From assembly GCA_036703985.1 (NCBI GenBank), contig DATNQN010000119.1, positions 62,001-126,000 on the forward strand: a DNA stretch of 64,000 nucleotides, given 5' to 3'. Positions 1 to 8,998 of the stretch are shown here, piece after piece. The notes under the pieces are model-generated. The model saw only the letters and a program-made list of their open reading frames with translations. It was not told the origin of the DNA and searched no databases. The DNA comes from Leptolyngbyaceae cyanobacterium. GTDB taxonomy: Bacteria; Cyanobacteriota; Cyanobacteriia; Cyanobacteriales; Aerosakkonemataceae. Position 1 is the first letter of the stretch; every line of letters starts with the position of its first letter. The translations under genes and the position numbers were made by a program.

Positions 1-902
1 ATAAAAATTCGGCTGAGATTAAATAACCAAATTTGAATTAACGAAATTAAGGAGATTTTTGATTTGAGTTGGCTAGTGGTATCTTGAATGGTGGAAGTGT
101 TGGCGATCGCAATTGTCAACCAAGGTAAAAATGTGAATAATCCAAAGGAAGATGCTAACAAAAAATTAATTTTTTTGCGACTCCATTGCCAACCCTCAAT
201 GCCAAATACATAAATTACATGACCGATTAAAATTAAGATGGAAAATAAATAAGTGTATAGGAGTATTGGCAAACTAACAGCATACGTTATCCAGCTAAAC
301 TTGCTATTCAAACGCATCGCACGTAGCAATAACCAACTTGATAGCAAAATGGTAACAGTCCACAAACTATACTCCCTTACTTCCTGGGCGTACAGTACGT
401 GAAAAGGTGAAACTGCTACTATTGCCATTGCTATCCATCCCATGATGGGTGATGCAAATAATTCTAAACAGAGTAAATATAAAAAAGGAAATACAAATAA
501 ACTAATTAAGGCGGGTAAACTTCTTCTAATTACTAAATCGGAACCCAAGAATTTTTCCCAATAATAGGCAATTATATAATACAATGGCGGATGTTGCGAA
601 TCTTCAATCGCTAACGATTTAATAGTATCGGTAATATTTCTTTCATTATTAGGTTGTTGATAGTGCTGTAACTGTTTAAATGTTTTTGGCTGATTATCAA
701 AAACATCTTGAATAACTTCTTGTATCGTATAGCCAGCAATCCGGAATGAAGTAAAAACTTCGTCTCCCCAATACACTTTTTTATCTAAATTGGCGAAGCG
801 AAAAAAGATACCTAATATTAAGACAATGATGACTAAAAATTTTATGCTATTCGCATAAATCAACTCAACATTTTTCGATTTTAATTTTGGCAGTTTAATC
901 AT
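1..902 (-). CDS. GT-C/PMT-like membrane glycosyltransferase, 3'-truncated by window edge
   Basis: An open frame runs leftward from an ATG at 902 to the window edge (300 codons visible, no stop). After a short basic N-terminus there is a membrane segment (VIIVLILGIFFRFANLD), then the motif VYWGDEVFTSFR. A luminal D-E pair just after the first membrane helix is typical of family-39/ArnT-like GT-C enzymes that use polyprenyl-phosphate sugars. Further hydrophobic segments follow, with QHPPLYYIIAYYW and SPFHVLYAQEVREYSLW, both hallmarks of this family in cyanobacteria. It lies 65 bp downstream of the sulfotransferase on the same strand, separated by a REP-like hairpin, and probably ends the polysaccharide operon. 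Family assignment is firm; the sugar and acceptor are unknown. Confidence 0.8.
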   Translation of the reverse strand, partial: MIKLPKLKSKNVELIYANSIKFLVIIVLILGIFFRFANLDKKVYWGDEVFTSFRIAGYTIQEVIQDVFDNQPKTFKQLQHYQQPNNERNITDTIKSLAIEDSQHPPLYYIIAYYWEKFLGSDLVIRRSLPALISLFVFPFLYLLCLELFASPIMGWIAMAIVAVSPFHVLYAQEVREYSLWTVTILLSSWLLLRAMRLNSKFSWITYAVSLPILLYTYLFSILILIGHVIYVFGIEGWQWSRKKINFLLASSFGLFTFLPWLTIAIANTSTIQDTTSQLKSKISLISLIQIWLFNLSRIF

Positions 903-963
903 GGTTTGTAGTAAGGACTTTAGTCCTTTTTAATTTTTGAGGACTGAAGTCCTCACTACTAAC
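903..963. repeat. REP-like inverted repeat
   Basis: The two arms are GTAGTAAGGACTTTAGTCCT and its near-complement AGGACTGAAGTCCTCACTAC, separated by a T-rich spacer. Each arm also contains its own small palindrome (AGGACT..AGTCCT). A second copy of the same element lies at 21638-21704. It fills the gap between two polysaccharide genes and could form a hairpin in the transcript. Confidence 0.8.
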
Positions 964-967
964 TGAG

Positions 968-1777
968 TTAATCAAAGCTAATACCGAATGAATCTTTGAG
1001 TTTTTGATTGTCAGGCTGGAAATAGGATGTGAGTTGATTGTATAAACTTTCATCAACAGGCGGATAATCGTTACTATTATATTTTTCATATTGAACGATT
1101 GGACGAGGGGGTAATTTTAAGAATTCCCATACTCTATCCATAATCATATCTGGCTGGTTGTCAAGTTCTTCAGTTTTAATAATCAACATCTGTTCCTTCG
1201 GAAAAAATTTCAGCCAATCTGTTAATTGTTCTACATATTTACCTCTTGAGAGATAAGTGTAGTGCTGGTGATTAAAGCTATAATAATTTTCTTGAGTGAG
1301 AAGTTTCTCAGTTTCGTCTTTGAGGCGAGTTTCTTCTTGCGCGATCGCATCTTCCAAAGACAAACTTTCAAAACCTAATTTTACTTCATGATAATAATGA
1401 GAAATTGCCCGATTTACAGGATTTCTCAACAACAGAATTAGCTTTACTTGAGGAAATGTTTGATAAACTCGCTGGGGAACTAAGGGATGAAATACGTAAT
1501 AAGGACTCGCTTCCCCAGTGATAAAACCACGGACATATTTATCCTCGCTATAGCTTTCATTTTCTGGGGAAATGGATTTAGCCATTCTCGCAAATTGCTG
1601 GCGATACCATTCGACGCCATTACTAAAATTTAAGTCAAAAAAATGAACTTCTTTTTGTTCGGCTGGAACAACTTGCGGATGTTGATTTAGATAAGCATAC
1701 AGAGAAGTTGTTCCGCTTTTTTGAGCGCCAATAATTAGGTAATCAGGTTGTCTTTCTTTCTGCTCTATTTTGACCAT
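968..1777 (-). CDS. Sulfotransferase domain protein
   Basis: A 269-residue cytosolic-type sulfotransferase. The N-terminus carries the 5'-phosphosulfate-binding loop (IIGAQKSGTTSLYAYL), and the middle carries the 3'-phosphate-binding motif (RNPVNRAISHYYHEVKLG). It should transfer sulfate from PAPS to a hydroxyl, here most likely on a sugar. I chose the ATG at 1777 because it is preceded by AGGGAAA and leaves a 14-bp gap after the upstream stop. The longer frame from 1822 would overlap the upstream gene by 31 bp. Gene order with several glycosyltransferases and an ABC exporter points to sulfation of an exported polysaccharide. The acceptor is inferred from context only. Confidence 0.88.
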   Translation of the reverse strand: MVKIEQKERQPDYLIIGAQKSGTTSLYAYLNQHPQVVPAEQKEVHFFDLNFSNGVEWYRQQFARMAKSISPENESYSEDKYVRGFITGEASPYYVFHPLVPQRVYQTFPQVKLILLLRNPVNRAISHYYHEVKLGFESLSLEDAIAQEETRLKDETEKLLTQENYYSFNHQHYTYLSRGKYVEQLTDWLKFFPKEQMLIIKTEELDNQPDMIMDRVWEFLKLPPRPIVQYEKYNSNDYPPVDESLYNQLTSYFQPDNQKLKDSFGISFD

Positions 1778-1791
1778 GAAAATTTCCCTAG

Positions 1792-4700
1792 CTACTTTAA
1801 TAATACTTCTTTTGTCAGCCAAAGTTGTTTTTGTAAATGTGGTTCTTCATCAAACATTCGGCAAACTTTACTATAAGCATTTCTAGCCATTTTTGCTGAC
1901 TTTTCTGGATTCTCCAAACATTCACGAAGGGCATTTGCCAAGGCTTGAGGATTTCCCGGATCTACTAAATATCCTTCATTGCCATCGCAAATCATTTCCG
2001 GAATACCAAAGACATTGGTGCTGACAATTTTCATCTCGAATGCCATTGCTTCTAAGAGTACTCTAGGAAATGATTCTTCAAAGCTAGAACAAACAAAAAT
2101 ATCGCTCAATTGAAAAAAGTCGTAAACCTCTTTGGTTTTATCAAAAATGTAAACTTTTTCCAAACCTAATTTTTTGATTTGGTTTTGGATAAAATTAAGA
2201 TAACTTACTACGTTACCCCCAACTAACAAATAAGATATATTGGCTTTCTTATCTGGTAGCTGTTGTTGTAATTCTTTAATTGCTTCGATGAAAATATGTT
2301 GTCCTTTCCGTTCGCAAATCGTTCCTACAATCGCGATGACTGTATCGTTTGCGTTGATGCCATGTTTAGTCCGTAGTTCAAATTTATCGTGAGTAGCCCG
2401 GAAGTAATCGATTTTATCAATGGGAACTGCACCGTGTATCGTTCGGAAGTTGTCTTTAATATTCAAGCCTTCAAAGACATTGCGGGATGCTTGAGAGCAA
2501 AAGACAACTCTGGTGGCGTTTAAATAGCTTTCTTTCAACAAGTGGCGCATGGATTCTTCGGAAGCTTCGCCAAAGAAGTTTTTAATACTTCTTTCAATAT
2601 TGGAACTTTCATGAATATACCAAATGCTGGGTAAGCCAAATAAATGAGCTAATTCAATGCCCCAAAAAGTAATTAGAGTGTTGGCAACTACTAAATCAAA
2701 GGAATCCAATTCAAGGGAATTACCCAAGGATTTCAAGTGGTTATGAAATTCTGCGATCGGCTGTTCTGGAAGAGGTACTGGTTTAGGTACAATTTTGACG
2801 GGAATATTTAAATTTTCATAGGCGTCCCGTAAGATCCCATCTTCGCAAGATAGTACTTGCACTTGATAGCCGCCAACTGTGGCAAAGTATCGGGCGTAGT
2901 TGTAAATAACTAAAGGTGCGCCTTCTAAATTTAAATTATGAGTAATTATTAGTAATTTTGATTTAGTGGCTCTTTCTGGATGGCAATATTGATAAGGATT
3001 GATGCTCATCCACATAGAATTAATATCGAGATTTTCGTTGAAAAATGGATCGCGAAAACCGGGGTATCTTCTAATAAAATTCAGATGTTCGGTGTAATCG
3101 TACTCTTTCCCTCTAGATGCGCTGGTGAGATGTATTAAGGTTGACTGTGGAGTAAATACAACTCGTTTACCTGATTCCAAAACGCGCAAACAATAGTCAA
3201 CATCGTTGTATTGAACGGCAAATTTTTCTTCGTTAAATCCGGCTAATTCTTGATATAAATTAGTGGAAGTTAACAGACAAGCGCCTGTAACTGCGGAGAC
3301 GTTGCGTGCTGCATGAGGTAAACAATTATAGCCAATTTCTTCATGGGGTAATTGATGAAATAAATGATCGGCAAGCCCATCATAAGGCCCAATGATGACC
3401 CCTGCGTGTTGAATTGTGCGATCGGGATATAATAGTTTTGCTCCCACTATGGCGACGCCATCGATCGACATCCATCCCACCATATCTTCTAACCAACCGG
3501 GCGCGATCGCTTCGATATCATTGTTGAGATGAAGCATATAAGGCGTCTCAACATATTGAGCGCCTAAGTTCATCAATCGGGCATAATTAAATGAACCAGA
3601 TGTCCGTCCCGATTTAACAACTCGGCATTGAAAAACTTGATTTTGTTCTAATTCTTGGAAATAAGCAAGAGTTTTCGCTTCTTGGGAACCATCATCAACG
3701 ATTATTAGTTTGACGTAACGGGGATTTACGGTTTTTTCTAAACTAGTTACGCATTTTTTTAATAGTTCTACTCTATCTCTGGTGGGAATGACGATCGTCA
3801 CGGGATTTTCTGCTAGCAAACTGTCATCCCATTTAATTTGATGCAAGCACAAACCGTGCTTTTGAGCGATCGCAGGTAAAAATGGTTGAGCTTTTAGATT
3901 TCGGCGTTCGATCGCTTCTGCGATCGCGCGATAAGCACTATCAAATACATACCGTTTTTGAGTACCTTCGGAAGCGGTACTTTCCGCATGACATCGCCAG
4001 TGATAACAAACTTTAGGAATATGCTTAATTTTATCAGCCGTCGTGTGTTCGCTTACCCGTAAATATAAATCGATATCTTGTGCGCCTTCAAATCCTTTTC
4101 GCATCCGCCCTACTCGATCGACCAAGCTTTTACGAATCACCGTAAAATGTTGAGTATAGTTGTGGGTGAGCAGCATCTCCGGACTCCAGTCACCCTTCAT
4201 TTGCGGATCGTAGTGGCGTCCGGTTGAATCTATTTTATCCTCATCGGTATAAATCCAATCTACATCGGGATATTTATTGATATATTCGGCAACTTGTAAT
4301 AAAGCATCTGGTGAAATTATATCGTCATGATCTAACAGGGCAATATATTCACCAGTAGCTAAATCTAAAGCCGAATTAGTGGCTTCTGCAATGTGACCGT
4401 TTTGCGACCTAAAAGTTACTTTAATTCGCGAATCAGCAGCGCTGGCGCGTTCTAAAATTTGTTTAACATGAGGTTGAGTTGAAGCATCATCAGCCAAACA
4501 AAGTTCCCAATTGGGATAAATTTGGCTGGTGACAGAATCGATCGTCTCCTGCAAAAATTGAGCGGGAGTGTTGTAAGTAGGAACGATAATACTAATTTTT
4601 TTGCCGATGGGGTTTAATTTTTCGGCATCCTCTGCCATCCGCGATAACAATTTAGGAGTGAGGCGATTTGTTTCGATCCATCTTTGGTAAGCATCTTGCA

Positions 4701-5349
4701 TTTGCCAAGGATGGGTGACGCTGAGACTTTCGATCGCAATTGCCGGATTAGCTTTTAATTTTTGGTAATAAAGACGAAATTTGCGAATCCACTCAAGAGG
4801 AGACGCTGATAAACGTCCGTGTTGGTAGGCGGCTATCGCTTTTTTGATAGCACCGTAAACAACTATGTAGGCATTAATTTTTTTAGGGTGTTCTGGAATA
4901 GGAAGATTAATAGTAATGCGCCGGGAAAAACAACCAACTTTTTCCCCGTTCTCCAGTACTACGGAAATTTTAATAATAATATTTCCAGAAAAGGTCTGGT
5001 CTAAAAATATATTCCATCTAAAACCAGACAAGCCAGCATTTGCCACGTCGGGAAATACTTGTGCTACATCTGGTCGAGGCAAACCGTAAGTGATGGGATC
5101 TTCTGGCAAGTCATCTCTCGATAATAAAAGAGATTGAATGCGAACATTTCTGCTGCAAAGCCAACCAACAACGGTTAAGTTACCGTTTACGTTAATTTCA
5201 TTAATAGTCGGAGCATCCAAACAACCCAGTAAATCTCCCGTCGGCACTTCTTCGACAAACAAATCTTCGGGCTGAGGAATTTCTGTTTCAGTTTCTTTCA
5301 AACGGGTAATTTGTCCTTTTTTAACGATATTCTTGACCAGTTTTTTCAT
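1792..5349 (-). CDS. Triple-domain glycosyltransferase (GT2-GT2-GT4)
   Basis: A 1185-residue protein with three glycosyltransferase modules. Residues about 50-160 form an N-terminal beta-rich domain (WLCSRN...PRPDVAQVFPDVANAGLSGF) of a type seen fused to bacterial glycosyltransferases. The first GT-A/GT2 domain starts near 250 (ISIIVPTYNTP, with ALLDHDD as the DxD-like site). A second GT2 domain starts near 515 (VTIVIPTRDRVELL, HLNNDIE). A GT-B/GT4 domain starts near 800 (LLIITHNLNLEGAPLV) and has the E-x7-E motif in EESFPRVLLEA near 1090. No membrane segment or signal peptide is evident, so it is cytoplasmic. Its start ATG overlaps the stop of the upstream fusion gene (ATGA), indicating translational coupling. 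One polypeptide could add two or three successive sugars of a repeat unit. Confidence 0.9.
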   Translation of the reverse strand: MKKLVKNIVKKGQITRLKETETEIPQPEDLFVEEVPTGDLLGCLDAPTINEINVNGNLTVVGWLCSRNVRIQSLLLSRDDLPEDPITYGLPRPDVAQVFPDVANAGLSGFRWNIFLDQTFSGNIIIKISVVLENGEKVGCFSRRITINLPIPEHPKKINAYIVVYGAIKKAIAAYQHGRLSASPLEWIRKFRLYYQKLKANPAIAIESLSVTHPWQMQDAYQRWIETNRLTPKLLSRMAEDAEKLNPIGKKISIIVPTYNTPAQFLQETIDSVTSQIYPNWELCLADDASTQPHVKQILERASAADSRIKVTFRSQNGHIAEATNSALDLATGEYIALLDHDDIISPDALLQVAEYINKYPDVDWIYTDEDKIDSTGRHYDPQMKGDWSPEMLLTHNYTQHFTVIRKSLVDRVGRMRKGFEGAQDIDLYLRVSEHTTADKIKHIPKVCYHWRCHAESTASEGTQKRYVFDSAYRAIAEAIERRNLKAQPFLPAIAQKHGLCLHQIKWDDSLLAENPVTIVIPTRDRVELLKKCVTSLEKTVNPRYVKLIIVDDGSQEAKTLAYFQELEQNQVFQCRVVKSGRTSGSFNYARLMNLGAQYVETPYMLHLNNDIEAIAPGWLEDMVGWMSIDGVAIVGAKLLYPDRTIQHAGVIIGPYDGLADHLFHQLPHEEIGYNCLPHAARNVSAVTGACLLTSTNLYQELAGFNEEKFAVQYNDVDYCLRVLESGKRVVFTPQSTLIHLTSASRGKEYDYTEHLNFIRRYPGFRDPFFNENLDINSMWMSINPYQYCHPERATKSKLLIITHNLNLEGAPLVIYNYARYFATVGGYQVQVLSCEDGILRDAYENLNIPVKIVPKPVPLPEQPIAEFHNHLKSLGNSLELDSFDLVVANTLITFWGIELAHLFGLPSIWYIHESSNIERSIKNFFGEASEESMRHLLKESYLNATRVVFCSQASRNVFEGLNIKDNFRTIHGAVPIDKIDYFRATHDKFELRTKHGINANDTVIAIVGTICERKGQHIFIEAIKELQQQLPDKKANISYLLVGGNVVSYLNFIQNQIKKLGLEKVYIFDKTKEVYDFFQLSDIFVCSSFEESFPRVLLEAMAFEMKIVSTNVFGIPEMICDGNEGYLVDPGNPQALANALRECLENPEKSAKMARNAYSKVCRMFDEEPHLQKQLWLTKEVLLK

Positions 5350-8066
5350 TGTTTTTCAATATTATTACTTAAACCAATTGCCTGCTTGAAACGAACCCAT
5401 GCTGTTCTGATTTTCCAAAATTTACTGCTTTCCATGTGATTAATTATGGTGCGTGAATGTTGGAGTTCTGCATGAGTAACTTGTAGTTGATTTTGGATTT
5501 GTTCCCACTGAGTTAGTAAGTGTTGGTATTGAGATTGGGATTGCTGCCATTCAGTTTGCATTTGTGCTAGCTGAGATTGCGATCGCTCAGCTTGTTGTTG
5601 TGCTTGTTGTTGTGCTTGTTGTTGTGCTTGTTCCCACGATGTTTGGATCTGCTGCACTTGTTGCTGTGCTTGCTCCCACGCCAGGTGAAGGTGATGAACT
5701 TGTTGTTGTGCTTGTTCCCAAGCAACGTGAATTAAGTGCGCTTGCTGCTGAGCTTTTTGCCACTCAGTGTTGGTAAGCTGTAATTGCTGTTGCGCTTTTT
5801 CCCATTCTCCATTAGTTAAGCGCAATTGCTCCTGAGAACTTTCCCAAGCAGCTTGGACGTGCTGCACTTCCGATTGCGTTTTTTCCCAAGCAGCTTGGAT
5901 ACGCTGTACTTCTTGTTGAGAAATTTGTTGAGAATTTTCCCATTCAGCATGAGTTTGTCGTAATTGCTCTTGAGAGTTTTCCCAAGCAGTTTGAATTCGG
6001 TGTACTTCTGATTGCGATCGCTGCCACTCTTGAGAAGTTAAACGCAATTCAGTTTGCGAATTTTCCCAAGCAGTTTGAATTCGCTGTAACTCCGACTGCG
6101 CTTCCTCCCAAACACTTTGAATTTGTCGTAATTCCGATTGAGCTTTTTCGCTAGCAATGTAAGCAGTTCGCACTTCTAACTGTGCTTCTTCCCAAGCAGT
6201 TTGAATGCGTTTTACTTCTAACTGTGCTTCTTCCCAAACAGTTTGAATGCGTTGCAGATTCACTTGGGATTCTTCCCAAGCAAATCGGATGCGATCGAGT
6301 TCTTCTTGGGATTCTTCAAATGCAAGTCGTGTTTTTTGCAGTTCCATATCCATTTCTTCACAACGCATCTGCTCTTTTAATAAAGCAGATTCTTTCTCGG
6401 CTAAAATGCTGGCAAAATTAGTCGTATAAATATTTAAATGTTTAGCACATATATAATGTACTAGTCTTTCATGATTTTCGGGTATTCTACACCGACTCAC
6501 CATCGAATCTGCTCTTACCCGATAATCAAATAGCAATTCTGGAATATGGTGAAACTTCCAACCTTTTTCCACTGCTCCCAGCCAAAAATCCCAATCTTCA
6601 TATCCTAATTTACCCGGTATTTTTGAATCGTAACCTCCACAATCTTCCCACACTTGTTTGCGATAGACAGCACAAGCATCAATGTAGTTTCTGGCGGCTA
6701 TTTTGTTGATGTTAAATTCTGGGACTTCCCACACCCCCGTTCTTTCGCCAAAAAATTGAGCGTTTCCATAAACCACACCTATTTCCGGGCATTTATCCAG
6801 AATATCGATGGCTTTGAGCATATATTCCGGGCGAATCTTGTTATCCGAATCTAAAGGCAAAATATACTGCCCTTTTGCCTTTTTAACTCCAGTATTTCTA
6901 GCTTCAGCCAGTCCTTGATTTACTTCGTGATCGATCACTTCGTAACCGCGATCGCGCAAATAATTTAAAACCTTAATCGTTAATTTTTCAGTTGAACAAT
7001 CATTAATAATCAAAATTTCGTAAATTCTGTCTTGGCAAGCTTCTACGCTAGAAATTGCCTCTAAAATGAATTCGCCTTGATTGTAACAAGGAACGATTAC
7101 CGAGACTACTATTTCTTGTCGATCGGTATTATTTAGCAATAAGTCTTCAGCATAATTAATCATTTTTTCTTGAGATTCGATTTCCGCGTCCCTAACTGAT
7201 TTTTCCGTTTTTTGGTCTTGGTTTTTCAAGGGAAAATTAGCCTCAGACATTTCGGGGTGATTCAATTTCAATGACAAAGAAAAGCCGCTGGGTATATCAG
7301 CAACCCGATCTAAATCTGCCAACAATGAAAAATATTCAGGATAAAACTCAGACAATTTATGAATTATCCCATTTTGCCAATTTAAACTCTTAAATATTTG
7401 TTCATCATAAATTTCTTCAAACTTTATTTCTTCTATTTTTTTCTGGCAATCGATTTCCAACTTATCGCTTAATAATTGTACTAATTTAGCTGGTTTTTTT
7501 AGCCAAGCGTTTACATTAAAAAGTATGGACTTATTTGAATGGTCATTGTAAAATTTTAGTAAATGGCGGTTATAAAATGCCCAGATTTTTAAAGGATAAT
7601 CAGGATGTTCGGCAAAAATAGGAGCTTTCAAACGCGCAATTGAATCCGCTACATCCCAAGGAAAACGATAAACTAATAAATATTTGGCTTCCGGCAGTAA
7701 ATGATGCCAGAAATCAAGCATTAATGTAGTACGCGGGTCTTTCCAACCCCAAATAGGAAAATTTTCGCTACGACCATCAATTAAATTTTTCGCAGTTTCA
7801 ATATAATTATTAAAATTATTGTAATCTAAATATTCGCTTTCCGTCCAACCCCAATCAGGCCATCCCGCTTCTTCAGAATGGCAAGAATTTTGTAATACCA
7901 GCCTTTGAAATTCTAAAAAATCTACATCCTCAAAATAGCCTTTTGAATTGTGGCGATCGGCTGCAAAAAAACTATCTCCGATGTTAATTCCGATTGCTTT
8001 GATAAACGAAGCAGTCAGAGAAGTCCCAGAACGGTGCATTCCAGCAATTATGAGAGGAGAAGACAT
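5346..8066 (-). CDS. Sulfotransferase-GT2-coiled-coil fusion protein
   Basis: A 906-residue multidomain protein. Residues 1-230 are a sulfotransferase-family domain (LIIAGMHRSGTSLTASFI at the extreme N-terminus, then KDPRTTLMLDFW). Residues about 318-540 are a GT2 domain (VSVIVPCYNQGEFI, DSD in LPLDSDNKIRP, EDWDFWLGAVEKGW). From about 560 to 870 there is a long coiled coil of imperfect 14-residue units such as RIQTAWEEAQLEVR, with 17 tryptophans at one repeat position. The C-terminus (MESSKFWKIRTAWVRFK) is a basic, aromatic tail seen in other polysaccharide coiled-coil proteins. It lies 27 bp after the methyltransferase gene and is translationally coupled to the next gene. The coiled coil may scaffold the synthase or set chain length; that is inference. 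Confidence 0.87.
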   Translation of the reverse strand: MSSPLIIAGMHRSGTSLTASFIKAIGINIGDSFFAADRHNSKGYFEDVDFLEFQRLVLQNSCHSEEAGWPDWGWTESEYLDYNNFNNYIETAKNLIDGRSENFPIWGWKDPRTTLMLDFWHHLLPEAKYLLVYRFPWDVADSIARLKAPIFAEHPDYPLKIWAFYNRHLLKFYNDHSNKSILFNVNAWLKKPAKLVQLLSDKLEIDCQKKIEEIKFEEIYDEQIFKSLNWQNGIIHKLSEFYPEYFSLLADLDRVADIPSGFSLSLKLNHPEMSEANFPLKNQDQKTEKSVRDAEIESQEKMINYAEDLLLNNTDRQEIVVSVIVPCYNQGEFILEAISSVEACQDRIYEILIINDCSTEKLTIKVLNYLRDRGYEVIDHEVNQGLAEARNTGVKKAKGQYILPLDSDNKIRPEYMLKAIDILDKCPEIGVVYGNAQFFGERTGVWEVPEFNINKIAARNYIDACAVYRKQVWEDCGGYDSKIPGKLGYEDWDFWLGAVEKGWKFHHIPELLFDYRVRADSMVSRCRIPENHERLVHYICAKHLNIYTTNFASILAEKESALLKEQMRCEEMDMELQKTRLAFEESQEELDRIRFAWEESQVNLQRIQTVWEEAQLEVKRIQTAWEEAQLEVRTAYIASEKAQSELRQIQSVWEEAQSELQRIQTAWENSQTELRLTSQEWQRSQSEVHRIQTAWENSQEQLRQTHAEWENSQQISQQEVQRIQAAWEKTQSEVQHVQAAWESSQEQLRLTNGEWEKAQQQLQLTNTEWQKAQQQAHLIHVAWEQAQQQVHHLHLAWEQAQQQVQQIQTSWEQAQQQAQQQAQQQAERSQSQLAQMQTEWQQSQSQYQHLLTQWEQIQNQLQVTHAELQHSRTIINHMESSKFWKIRTAWVRFKQAIGLSNNIEKQ
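5430..6310 (-). repeat. 42-bp-period coding repeat (14-residue Trp coiled-coil units)
   Basis: Within the fusion gene, about 19 imperfect 42-bp units encode RIQTAWEEAQxEVx-like blocks. Some neighbouring units are nearly identical at DNA level. At 5593-5631 a CTTGTTGTTGTG-type run encodes repeated AQQQ. The period of two heptads keeps Trp in one coiled-coil register throughout. Confidence 0.85.
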
Positions 8067-8093
8067 ATTTTAATCCGTACTTTTTCTGCTTAA

Positions 8094-8951
8094 TTATTTA
8101 TTCTCTGGCCATCTTTCCCAATTTATTTGGTTGGCAAAGGTTGAGGAAATTATTTGTTGTTGTTTTCCTTTAATGGCCACGAATGTATTGCGATCGGCTT
8201 CTTGTTTTTGCCTCATCATTTCATACTTGATTACCGGAGGATTATGACACTCATACACCGAAGTAAAACCGACTTCTGACAATAAGTTATACAAAGAAGG
8301 ACGGGTCAACCAAAAGCTATTTACATTATCCAACGACGCCCATAACAATTTTTCCCTTTCACTCACTGTTGATTCGGGATTATGCTCGAAATACGAGCTA
8401 CCCCAGTATTCCCGATCTTTGTAAAGATAGCATTTTTCTGCGGTTATACTGACATGAGTATCTAATATTAGCAACTTTTGGCACACATCTGCTATTTTTT
8501 CCAAAAAAGTAAAAACATCCGGTACATCTAAATGGTAAAAGATACCCAAACACAAGACCACATCAAAACAGCCGTACTTTTCCCGATCGAGATTTCGTAC
8601 ATCGTCTTGGATAAGTGCCAAATTATCTAAACAAAGCACTTCTTTAACAAATCGCGCCTTCTCAATATTTGCCTTTCTACCTTCTATCCCAACTACTTCT
8701 GCACCTTGAAGCGCCATTTCTATCCCGTAAAGTCCCTCCAGACAGGCTAAATCTAGAATACGTAAATCTGCTAATGGTTGATCGGTTAAGTCGCAGACAA
8801 GTTGCAAAATTCGTCTTAATTTTACCTCTGAACCGGTAATTCTTTCGCCAACTGTGTAAAGGTCGCGATCGAGTTTTATATTATGGTTAGTCCATTCTCC
8901 ATATTCTTGGACGATCTGCTGCTTTTTCTGCTTGATTATTTCTGTTTCCAT
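8094..8951 (-). CDS. Class I SAM-dependent methyltransferase
   Basis: A 285-residue soluble protein with a Rossmann-type SAM-binding core. Motif I is LRILDLACLEGLYGIEMA (glycine-rich loop slightly degenerate), followed by the acidic end of beta-2 (VVGIEGR), motif II (LIQDDVRNLD) and motif IV (DVVLCLGIFYHL). The family includes sugar and small-molecule methyltransferases. It sits between the Wzt-type ATPase gene (47 bp upstream) and the coiled-coil fusion gene (27 bp downstream). Its substrate is therefore likely the exported glycan, as an internal or terminal methyl group. Substrate assignment is inference. Confidence 0.82.
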   Translation of the reverse strand: METEIIKQKKQQIVQEYGEWTNHNIKLDRDLYTVGERITGSEVKLRRILQLVCDLTDQPLADLRILDLACLEGLYGIEMALQGAEVVGIEGRKANIEKARFVKEVLCLDNLALIQDDVRNLDREKYGCFDVVLCLGIFYHLDVPDVFTFLEKIADVCQKLLILDTHVSITAEKCYLYKDREYWGSSYFEHNPESTVSEREKLLWASLDNVNSFWLTRPSLYNLLSEVGFTSVYECHNPPVIKYEMMRQKQEADRNTFVAIKGKQQQIISSTFANQINWERWPENK

Positions 8952-8998
8952 TTCAGTTGTACTTTGGCTTGATGGCTGGCAGTTTAATCAACAAAGAA

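Noticed and set aside
5564-6429. Plus-strand open frames opposite the coiled-coil repeat (Val/Leu-rich)
   Set aside because: They are antisense shadows of the 42-bp repeat; composition is forced by the repeat and no start signals are present.
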